DNA of 39,315 bases, taken from NCBI RefSeq assembly GCF_014803405.1, contig NZ_JACYFG010000034.1, forward strand, positions 1 to 39,315. Direction: 5' to 3'. The number at the start of each line of letters is the position of its first letter. The stretch's first letter is position 1. Of this stretch, positions 6,633-12,976 are shown one piece after another. Source of the DNA: Pelagicoccus enzymogenes. Its GTDB lineage: Bacteria > Verrucomicrobiota > Verrucomicrobiia > Opitutales > Opitutaceae. Below the pieces are notes generated by a model. It searched no databases. It saw nothing but the letters and a program-made list of their open reading frames with translations, and had not been told where the DNA came from. Position numbers and translations under genes: made by a program.

Positions 6633-8180
6633 GTGAGTGGGGGACGTGCGAGTTGGAGCGGTTTTCGGGGAGTGGCGTCTTTCGCTTGCGCTCAAGGCCG
6701 TAGGCGAGCGCCGGCCCTACGCCTCTTCTTAGCGGTGGCGCTGGGCCTGCTTTTTTGCGCTTCGACGGAGGCGGCGCGGATCAGCGATTTGCAGGAGACG
6801 GATGTCTGGGAGCAAGTCTTTCGCTTCTTTAGCATGCGGGACGAGGTGGTACGGACTGCCTTGCTGGGCTCGGTCTTCCTCGGTATCAGCTGCGGGCTGC
6901 TGGGAAGCTTTATCGTGGTGCGCAAGCTCTCGCTCTTTGGCGATACCTTGTCCCATGCGGTGCTGCCCGGAGTCGCGGTAGGCTACCTGGTGGCTGGGGA
7001 AAAGGATCCGTTCGCTATCTTTGTGGGCGCAACGGTCGCCGGCGTTTTGGGAACGGTGATGGTGAATCTCGTCAAAAAAACCACGCACATCAAGGAAGAC
7101 AGTTCCTTGGGGATGGTGTTAGCTGGGTTTTACGGAGTGGGTATTGTCCTGATGAACCGGATACAGAAGCTTCCGACGGGAACTCAATCTGGAGTGGACA
7201 AGTTTCTCTTCGGCCAAGCGGCAGCGTTGTCGGCGACCGAGGTGTGGATGATCGGAGGAGTCGCCGTGGCGGCGGTGGTGATGGTCTTGTTGTTCTACCG
7301 TCAGTTTCTGGTGGGAAGCTTCGACCTTGGCTTCGCTCGATCGCTTGGATTGCCGGCGGGCGTTTTCAATTTCCTGTTGATGATGTTGCTCGCCTTTACG
7401 GTGGTGGTGTCCTTGCAGGCGGTTGGAGCGGTGCTGGTCTCGGCGATGTTGGTGATACCGGCGGCCTCGGCTTACTTGCTGACGGACCGCATGAATCGCA
7501 TGCTTATTCTGGCGAGCGTTTTCGGGGTGCTCTCAGGGGTCTTGGGAGCGTTCTTTTCCTTTCTGGGCAACAGTCTCCCGACGGGGCCGCTCATGGTCTT
7601 GGCGGCGAGCACGGTGTTTACTTTGAGTTTCCTCTTCTCGCCCAAGCACGGGTTGGTGTCGCGCTGGAGAAAGCGTCGCAGCGGTCAAAAGCGTATCGAG
7701 AACGAGAATACGTTGAAGGCAATCTACCATGTGCGCGAAAGCAAGGGCTTTGCAGGCGAAGGGGTTAACGTGAAGGACCTGGCTTCTAGGTTGAACGAGA
7801 CCATGGAGGAGACTTTTCGCAGGCTGCAGAAGCTCAAGGCAACGGGCGTTTGCGACGTGAAGGAGATTGAGGGTAGGACCTTCGCTTTCCTAAATCCGGA
7901 TGGCTGGCTGAGGGCTTGCGCGGTGGTGCGAAACCACCGCTTGTGGGAACTCTATTTGACGAACCAAGCCGAGTACGAACCGGATCATGTGCACGACGAC
8001 GCGGAGGTCATCGAGCATGTGTTGGGCGAAGAAACGGTGCGCCGACTCGAGCGTTTGCTAGACTATCCGGCCGAGGATCCGCATGGAAAGCTGATCCCGA
8101 GCCTCGCGGATCTGCAGCGTTCCCTGACGCAGGGCAATCAAGGGGAGAAGGCGACGGGATACCGTATGCCGAACCAGTAA
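6633..8180 (+). CDS. Metal ABC transporter permease fused to DtxR/MntR-like regulatory region
   Basis: A 515-residue fusion. Residues about 70-338 form the ABC-3 membrane domain (TroC/MntC type), with VVRKLSLFGDTLSHAVLPGVA and the DLGFARSLGLP loop. After a basic linker (RWRKRRSGQKR), residues about 355-425 resemble a winged helix (LKAIYHVRE...VKDLASRLNETMEETFRRLQKL). Residues about 430-488 match the DtxR metal-binding and dimerisation domain (RNHRLWELYL, DHVHDDAEVIEHVL, DPHGKLIP), retaining several histidines and acidic residues. GTG at 6633 lies 2 bp after the ATPase stop. Residues 1-29 are atypical because a REP sequence lies in this part of the frame; a hydrophobic, signal-like stretch follows (30-48). 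The C-terminal part may sense metal, but DNA binding by a membrane-tethered domain is inference. Confidence 0.88.
   Translation: MSGGRASWSGFRGVASFACAQGRRRAPALRLFLAVALGLLFCASTEAARISDLQETDVWEQVFRFFSMRDEVVRTALLGSVFLGISCGLLGSFIVVRKLSLFGDTLSHAVLPGVAVGYLVAGEKDPFAIFVGATVAGVLGTVMVNLVKKTTHIKEDSSLGMVLAGFYGVGIVLMNRIQKLPTGTQSGVDKFLFGQAAALSATEVWMIGGVAVAAVVMVLLFYRQFLVGSFDLGFARSLGLPAGVFNFLLMMLLAFTVVVSLQAVGAVLVSAMLVIPAASAYLLTDRMNRMLILASVFGVLSGVLGAFFSFLGNSLPTGPLMVLAASTVFTLSFLFSPKHGLVSRWRKRRSGQKRIENENTLKAIYHVRESKGFAGEGVNVKDLASRLNETMEETFRRLQKLKATGVCDVKEIEGRTFAFLNPDGWLRACAVVRNHRLWELYLTNQAEYEPDHVHDDAEVIEHVLGEETVRRLERLLDYPAEDPHGKLIPSLADLQRSLTQGNQGEKATGYRMPNQ
6696..6720 (-). repeat. REP element (GTAG head) inside the permease coding region
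   Basis: The minus strand reads GTAG then GGCCG...CGGCC, a 5-bp stem around GCGCTCGCCTA. In frame it encodes residues about 22-30 (QGRRRAPAL) of the permease fusion. Confidence 0.6.
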
Positions 8181-8187
8181 GGAGTGA

Positions 8188-9132
8188 GTGGATACGATGT
8201 CAATTTGGTCGCAGTTGATTCCTGAGTTTTCCTTCGAACAAGTCTTCGTCGAACCGTGGACCGACTTCTTGGATCCGTTTATTTGGATCTTTTTGATGGG
8301 GTTCTTCGTTACAGCGGCTTGCGGTTTCTTGGGGACCTTTATTGTTTGGCGGCGCATGGCTCTGGTGGGGGACGCCATCAGTCACAGCGTATTGCCCGGG
8401 CTTGTGATCGCATTCTTGGTTTCGCAAAGCCGTGACACTCTGCCGATGTTTCTCGGGGCGGTGGGAGCCGGCGTGCTGACGACGGGGCTGATCGAAGTGA
8501 TTCACCAGAAGTCGCGCATCAAGACGGACGCGGCGCTGGGGATCGTCTTCACGACGCTTTTTGCGATCGGGGTGGTCTTGGTTTCCATCTATGGCGAGAA
8601 CGTCGATTTGGATACGGACTGCGTGCTTTACGGCGAGATCGAGCATGTGACGCTCGAGCCGCTCAGTTCCGTTTTCGGTTTGTTCGAGGCACCTGGGTCC
8701 GTCTTGCGCATGGGAGTCGTGTCGCTTCTTGTCGTTGGATTAGTGATACTTTTTTATCGGCCCCTGGTGGTGAGTTCTTTCGATCCTGGTTTAGCACGAT
8801 CGATGGGGATGAATCCCGCTGTGGTACATCATGCGTTGATGTCGCTGCTAGCCATTGTGGTGGTGAGCTCCTTCGAGGCGGTCGGGGCGGTACTAGTGAT
8901 TGCGATGCTGATTTTTCCGGGAACCACCGCGTCGTTGCTTTCGGACCGCTTGCCGGTGATCTTAGGAATCACACTCGTGATCGCTCTCTTGGGCTCGCTC
9001 TTGGGAATGCACTTCGCCTTGTGGCTAGACATCTCGACCGCGGGGGCGATCAGCACGGTGATCTTCGGGATGTTCCTGCTTGCGTGGGCGCTCGCCCCGC
9101 GGCGTGGTTTGCTCTGGCGGGCGTTTCGCTGA
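8188..9132 (+). CDS. Metal ABC transporter permease (second subunit)
   Basis: A 314-residue ABC-3 family permease (TroD/MntD type) with about eight hydrophobic segments. Conserved motifs: FIVWRRMALVGDAISHSVLPGLV near the N-terminus, DPGLARSMGMNP in the cytoplasmic loop and SSFEAVGAVLVIAMLIFPG. It pairs with the preceding permease to form the channel. GTG 8188 lies only 3 bases after AAGGAG (8179-8184), while ATG 8197 is 12 bases away, so either could be the start. The gene is 7 bp from the upstream stop and is the last of the operon. It converges on a minus-strand methyltransferase. Confidence 0.92.
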   Translation: MDTMSIWSQLIPEFSFEQVFVEPWTDFLDPFIWIFLMGFFVTAACGFLGTFIVWRRMALVGDAISHSVLPGLVIAFLVSQSRDTLPMFLGAVGAGVLTTGLIEVIHQKSRIKTDAALGIVFTTLFAIGVVLVSIYGENVDLDTDCVLYGEIEHVTLEPLSSVFGLFEAPGSVLRMGVVSLLVVGLVILFYRPLVVSSFDPGLARSMGMNPAVVHHALMSLLAIVVVSSFEAVGAVLVIAMLIFPGTTASLLSDRLPVILGITLVIALLGSLLGMHFALWLDISTAGAISTVIFGMFLLAWALAPRRGLLWRAFR

Positions 9133-9159
9133 GGCCCATGGCTGGTAGGATGGCGGGCT

Positions 9160-9888
9160 CTACCTCTTTCGGAAGACGTAGAGGTAGCTTTGCCAATTGG
9201 GCCCTGCGGCGGGGTAGTCCCAATCTTGGACGTGGGCGAGTTCCGTTTTGCTTTGGAGGAATTGGATGAGCGCCTCGCGGCGGATGGCGTTCATCTCGAA
9301 GTAGGCTGAGCCGAGTCCGATCGCTTGCAGGAAGGCTTTGAGCTTGTATTGCAACTGCTTGCGTATCGGATTGCCCTGCAAGAGGTGGCTGGGGAGCTGA
9401 AAGACGAGGATGCCGCCCGGTTTTAGGGCCCGTGAGATTTCCAAAAGATAGTGTTTGGTGTAGCGGGGGGCGATGTGCTGGAAGACGATGTCGGAGTAGG
9501 CAAAATCGATACTAGCGTCCGAGAGGGCCGGCAAGGAATTGCTTGTATTCAGTAGGAAGCTACAGTTCTTGCCGCGATCTGAGTTTTCTCGGGCAGCCGA
9601 GATCATGGACTCGGAGATATCGATGCCGATGGCGTGCTCGAATCGGCGGGAAAGCGGGTAAGTCAAGCGTCCCACTCCGCATCCGAAGTCGAGCGCGGTC
9701 TCGCCTGTCATTGGAATGCCGATACGCTCGAGGCGTTCTTGGAGTCCGCGGATGCAGTCTTCGCCGGACTGGAAGAATTCTGAGGTGTCCCACTTGCCGC
9801 CTTTCTTGGACTTGTCGGAAAGCACGGTCCAGAGCGGGTCTTCTGCAGCGAGCGTTTCGAAGTTTTTCTGGAGGCGGGAGAGGTTCAC
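9160..9888 (-). CDS. Class I SAM-dependent methyltransferase
   Basis: A 242-residue protein with a Rossmann-type methyltransferase core. Motif I is ALDFGCGVGRLTYPL (about residues 66-80), motif II is GIDIS, and the post-core segment is EISRALKPGGILVFQLP. It belongs to the Methyltransf_11/25 group, whose substrates (small molecules, lipids, proteins) cannot be told from sequence. The start is GTG 9888. A REP hairpin lies between it and the upstream trmH-like gene on the same strand. It converges with the metal ABC operon (27 bp gap). Confidence 0.85.
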   Translation of the reverse strand: MNLSRLQKNFETLAAEDPLWTVLSDKSKKGGKWDTSEFFQSGEDCIRGLQERLERIGIPMTGETALDFGCGVGRLTYPLSRRFEHAIGIDISESMISAARENSDRGKNCSFLLNTSNSLPALSDASIDFAYSDIVFQHIAPRYTKHYLLEISRALKPGGILVFQLPSHLLQGNPIRKQLQYKLKAFLQAIGLGSAYFEMNAIRREALIQFLQSKTELAHVQDWDYPAAGPNWQSYLYVFRKR

Positions 9889-9906
9889 TTGAGGGGGGGC
9901 GGTGGA

Positions 9907-9928
9907 TCGCGAGCAAGCTCGCTCCTAC
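9907..9928 (-). repeat. REP element (GTAG head) supplying the trmH-like stop codon
   Basis: The minus strand reads GTAGGAGCGAGCTTGCTCGC, with a hairpin GCGAGC-TT-GCTCGC. The TAG of the GTAG head (9925-9927) is the stop codon of the upstream RNA methyltransferase gene. Confidence 0.75.
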
Positions 9929-10728
9929 CCGCGTTGCCGGACAGCTTCGAAGAGGGTGATGAGGGTAGCCATGGCGACGTTGAGGGAGTCGGCTTGTCCG
10001 GCCATGGGGATAAGGACCTTGGTGTCGCAGTTGTTGAGCCATTTTTCGGAGAGTCCGAATTGCTCGGAGCCCATAACGATGGCGAGCGGTCCGCGGAGGT
10101 CGGTATCGGTGTAGAGAACGTTGGTGTGTGGAGTGGTGGCAGCGGTACGGATGCCCTTGGCTCGTATCCATTCGATCACCTCATCGGTGCTGGCCGATAC
10201 GGTTGGCATGGAAAAGAGCACGCCGGTGGAGGAGCGGACAGCGTTGGGATTGAAGAGGTCGGTCACGGAGTCGCAGCAGATGACAGCGTCGACTCCAGCG
10301 GCGTCGGCGGAGCGCAGGATGGTGCCGAGGTTGCCGGGCTTTTCGATGGATTCGACAATGAGCAAGAAGGGCGGGCTGGAGAGCTTCAGGTCGTCGAGCG
10401 TGTAGTTCCATTGTTCGATGACTGCGAGCAGTCCCTCGGGGCGATCGCGGTAGGCGACTTTTTCGAAGGCGTGTTTGGAGAGTTCGAAGAGAGTTGCCCC
10501 GCGAGCTTGCGCCTGGGCGAGCAGCGCGTCCTCGTTTTCGCCGAGAAAGCAGTCGGTGCAGAAGTAGACCTCTTGAGGCACGACGTCTTTTTCGAGAGCT
10601 CGGGAAATGGCTCGGTAGCCTTCGGCGATGAAGACGCCTTGTTGGTTGCGGGCGCGTCGGTCGCGAAGCTTCACGAGGTTTTTCACTCGTGGGTTCTGCA
10701 GGCTAGTGATGTGTTCGGCCTCGATCAT
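9925..10728 (-). CDS. SpoU/TrmH-family RNA 2'-O-methyltransferase
   Basis: A 267-residue enzyme that transfers a methyl group from SAM to a ribose 2'-OH in rRNA or tRNA. The N-terminus (NPRVKNLVKLRDRRARNQQGVFIAEGYRAI) is the substrate-binding domain of RlmB/TsnR/AviRb-like proteins. The C-terminal SPOUT knot carries motif 1 (ESIEKPGNLGTILRSADAAG), motif 2 (LAIVMGSEQFGLS) and motif 3 (IPMAGQADSLNVAMATLI). All three motifs of the catalytic knot are intact. The precise target nucleotide is unknown. The ATG start at 10728 is unambiguous. The gene ends inside a REP element, whose GTAG gives the stop codon. Confidence 0.92.
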   Translation of the reverse strand: MIEAEHITSLQNPRVKNLVKLRDRRARNQQGVFIAEGYRAISRALEKDVVPQEVYFCTDCFLGENEDALLAQAQARGATLFELSKHAFEKVAYRDRPEGLLAVIEQWNYTLDDLKLSSPPFLLIVESIEKPGNLGTILRSADAAGVDAVICCDSVTDLFNPNAVRSSTGVLFSMPTVSASTDEVIEWIRAKGIRTAATTPHTNVLYTDTDLRGPLAIVMGSEQFGLSEKWLNNCDTKVLIPMAGQADSLNVAMATLITLFEAVRQRG

Positions 10729-10919
10729 TTCCTTTTGCTGTAATGTGGGCGGGAATCGTATTCAAATAAATTGTCAAGGAGTGGGCGGAGAGAGTGAATT
10801 GGCTGCGATTGTAAAGAAATACTTCAACTTGCCGTATTACTGCTTGTATTATTGCCTTGCTGGAAACCCCTTGATGGTCACAGTGTTAGCAGTAGCGATA
10901 TTCCCCATCCCCACGCCTT

Positions 10920-11480
10920 ATGACAATCGTTCCCATCCTCGTCGTCGTTGCTATCGTGATCCTCGCGATGTACTTTCTCCTCAACAAGAAGTCGGACGAG
11001 AAGGATCGGGAGGGAGTGGTTAAGGACATTTTGCAGAAGGACGCCTTAGCCATCGATTTTGGAGGCGGGCGACCGGTGGTGGTGAAACTTTTCGGTATCT
11101 CGCCGGCCACGGAGGCCGAAATGCTCGACGAGAAGATTTTTGCGTTCCTCGAGGAATCGCTCCGCGGCAAGCGTGTTTCGGTAAAGCCCGTTTCGGTGGC
11201 TTCTGCAGAGTTGATGAGCGCCGAGGTTCGCACGCTGGGCGGCGAGTACGTGAATGCCGCGATGGTCAGGCATGGCTTTGCTCGCTGGCAGGTTTCGGAG
11301 GCGAGCGCGGATGGAGCGCTCGGCGAGGCCCAGCAGCTTGCCCAAGCCCAGAAGCTAGGCATTTGGAACCCCGCTATTATCCAATTGCTGGAGGACAAGC
11401 GAAATGCAGCGGGCGAAATGAGCGACGAAGATGTTGCCAACCTGGAAGTCGACCCGGAAGAGCGGGATTCGAAGGAGTAG
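10920..11480 (+). CDS. Membrane-anchored SNase-like (staphylococcal nuclease fold) protein
   Basis: A 186-residue protein with one N-terminal transmembrane helix (residues 4-21, PILVVVAIVILAMYFLL), then an SNase-like domain (about 40-150). The domain is recognised by VVVKLFGISPATEAE (in place of the 'VRLxGIDAPE' strand), the LRGKRVSV turn and LGGEYVNAAMVRHGFARW (typical of 'vNxxLVrxGlA'), followed by AQKLGIW. The catalytic arginine and acidic residues of micrococcal nuclease are not evident, so it may be a non-enzymatic relative. An acidic tail follows. ATG at 10920 is the first in frame. The rhodanese gene follows after 68 bp and may be co-transcribed. Confidence 0.7.
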   Translation: MTIVPILVVVAIVILAMYFLLNKKSDEKDREGVVKDILQKDALAIDFGGGRPVVVKLFGISPATEAEMLDEKIFAFLEESLRGKRVSVKPVSVASAELMSAEVRTLGGEYVNAAMVRHGFARWQVSEASADGALGEAQQLAQAQKLGIWNPAIIQLLEDKRNAAGEMSDEDVANLEVDPEERDSKE

Positions 11481-11548
11481 AAAGCTTTGTCTGAAAAAAC
11501 GGAGGGCTGGCCGTTCTGCGCTGGACTCGGCTGCCGCGGCTCGGCTTG

Positions 11549-11992
11549 ATGTCGCGGATGAAGCAAGCCTTGTGGCAGTCTCTTGCTATTCTGGCGCTCG
11601 CCGTGGTTTTGGGAGCGGTCAGTTACCTGGCACGTCCGGAGTTGTTGCCAGCCAATGCGTCAGCGTACGAGATCGACCTAGTGGCGGCCCGCTCGCTGGA
11701 CGGCGCGCTTTGGATAGACGCTCGAACGGATGCGGATTTCGAGGCGGCCCACCTGCAGGGCGCCATGCTCCTGAACGAGGAGAATTGGGACGCGGGCTTC
11801 GTGCCCTTGCTGGAGAGGTGGCTTCCAGGGATGCCGATCGTCGTCTATTGCTCCAGCCAATCTTGCCTGCGCTCTCACCACGTTGCCGAACGGTTGAGGG
11901 AAGAGCTGGGCGCGGATGAAATCTATGCATTGCGGGGTGGCTGGGAAGCGCTGCTCGAGGCTGGGGTGGCGAAAGTGGAGGGAGAACGATGA
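11549..11992 (+). CDS. Membrane-anchored rhodanese-like protein
   Basis: A 147-residue protein with an N-terminal hydrophobic helix (about residues 9-26) that acts as a membrane anchor or signal, then one rhodanese domain. Landmarks are LWIDARTDADFEAAHLQGA (the 'DvRxxxEfxxGHIxGA' element), VVYCSSQSCLRSHHVAERL (active-site loop with its first cysteine at the expected position) and ALRGGWEALLEAG. Such proteins move sulfane sulfur or act as thiol redox carriers. A TTG codon at 11546 immediately precedes ATG 11549, and the ATG is preferred; no strong ribosome-binding site is seen. Its TGA overlaps the ATG of the MauE-like gene (ATGA), so the two are translationally coupled. Confidence 0.88.
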   Translation: MSRMKQALWQSLAILALAVVLGAVSYLARPELLPANASAYEIDLVAARSLDGALWIDARTDADFEAAHLQGAMLLNEENWDAGFVPLLERWLPGMPIVVYCSSQSCLRSHHVAERLREELGADEIYALRGGWEALLEAGVAKVEGER

Positions 11993-12417
11993 GTCCCAAA
12001 ATATTCAGCTGGATCCTGTACGCAGTGGTAGGGCTCTTTTTCGGGGTCGCCGCTGTGGTCAAGGTGGTGGATCCGGAAGCCTTCCTCACGTCTTTGCTGA
12101 CCTATGAGGTCTTCTCCTACGACGTCGCTCTTGCCTTGGCGTTTTTTGCTCCCGCGCTGGAATTGTTGGTGGCCCTCTGCCTGATCTCTGGGTGGTGGCG
12201 CCAAGGAGCAGCATTGTTAACGTTTTTTATGCTTCTCTTATTTATAGTCCTGGTGGCTCAAGGACTGGCGAGAGGCTTGGAAATGGATTGCGGCTGTTTT
12301 GGAGAGAATCGCTTGCAGACTGGGGGCGACTACATGCTGAAAATCGGACAGAACCTTATTCTGCTGCTCGCCTTGGCGACCGCTTGTTTCTTCGAGAGAA
12401 AAGCCCCGTCACGCTAA
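11989..12417 (+). CDS. MauE/DoxX-family redox-associated membrane protein
   Basis: A 142-residue protein with four predicted transmembrane helices (about residues 7-27, 46-66, 71-92, 113-133). The MDCGCFGE motif (near residue 100) with two closely spaced cysteines is diagnostic of the MauE/methylamine-utilisation-like family. These proteins are thought to pass reducing or oxidising equivalents across the membrane to periplasmic thiol proteins. It overlaps the rhodanese gene by 4 bp, and the peroxiredoxin gene starts 8 bp after its stop. The trio probably forms a membrane-linked thiol relay (inference from family and operon structure). Confidence 0.85.
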   Translation: MSPKIFSWILYAVVGLFFGVAAVVKVVDPEAFLTSLLTYEVFSYDVALALAFFAPALELLVALCLISGWWRQGAALLTFFMLLLFIVLVAQGLARGLEMDCGCFGENRLQTGGDYMLKIGQNLILLLALATACFFERKAPSR

Positions 12418-12425
12418 CTTTTGCT

Positions 12426-12896
12426 ATGATTGATGTTAACGATACGATCGACTTGAACTTTCCCGTTCGCTTCGTGGAGAACGGCGAGAAAAGGGAGGGC
12501 AGCTTTTCCGAGCTCATTACGCGTCCCACCGTTGTCTCGGTCTACATGCGCAACAACACGAGCAGCTGCGACAAGCAAGCGAAGCAATTGCAAGTTGTTG
12601 CAAAGGAATTGGATACGGCGGGTTTTGGCATAATCGCTTTGAGCAAGGATACCCCGGGCTCGCACCTGAAGTACGCTAGCAAGCATGAGCTCTCCTTTCC
12701 CTTGGTCTCCGATCCGGAGCACGCTTTCGCCAAGGCGACCCAGTCGCTGGTGGAAAAGAAGATGTACGGAAAGACCTTCCTGGGGCCTACCCGCTCCGCC
12801 TATCTGATCGAGCCCGGTGGCAAGGTTCTGGGCGTCGTCGAGAAGGTGGACTCGGCTGCCCATGCTGAGCAGCTGCGTGAGCTCGTTGGCAGCTGA
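12426..12896 (+). CDS. Peroxiredoxin (AhpC/TSA, BCP/PrxQ-like)
   Basis: A 156-residue thioredoxin-fold peroxidase. The peroxidatic cysteine is in YMRNNTSSCDKQAKQL, matching the PrxQ/BCP pattern 'YPKxxTpgCT'. The usual PG before the cysteine is SS, and the second cysteine five residues on (as in E. coli BCP) is replaced, so it looks like a 1-Cys enzyme or one resolved by a partner. IIALSKDTPGSHLKYASKHELSFPLVSDPE is typical of the family. ATG 12426 is chosen because it aligns with the family N-terminus; longer open frames upstream overlap the MauE-like gene. No signal peptide is present. It is the last gene of the rhodanese-MauE-peroxiredoxin group. Confidence 0.88.
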   Translation: MIDVNDTIDLNFPVRFVENGEKREGSFSELITRPTVVSVYMRNNTSSCDKQAKQLQVVAKELDTAGFGIIALSKDTPGSHLKYASKHELSFPLVSDPEHAFAKATQSLVEKKMYGKTFLGPTRSAYLIEPGGKVLGVVEKVDSAAHAEQLRELVGS

Positions 12897-12920
12897 GTCG
12901 AACGGTAAGGGTGGTTGTTA

Positions 12921-12944
12921 AGTAAAAGCATTTTTATGTTTACT
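12921..12944. promoter_or_regulatory. Palindromic operator candidate upstream of the TonB-dependent receptor
   Basis: Inverted repeat AGTAAA-N12-TTTACT in an A/T-rich tract, 33 bp before the receptor's ATG. Position and symmetry suggest a repressor site; no matching regulator can be named. Confidence 0.3.
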
Positions 12945-12976
12945 AATGGGCGAGTTTGATATCTTTCGAAGATCTT

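Noticed and set aside
9889-10743. A 284-codon plus-strand frame opposite the trmH-like gene
   Set aside because: It is antisense to a gene with all three SPOUT motifs and has no protein-like features.
12192-12425. Longer upstream extension of the peroxiredoxin frame
   Set aside because: The extension overlaps the MauE-like gene in another frame. The family N-terminus begins at ATG 12426.
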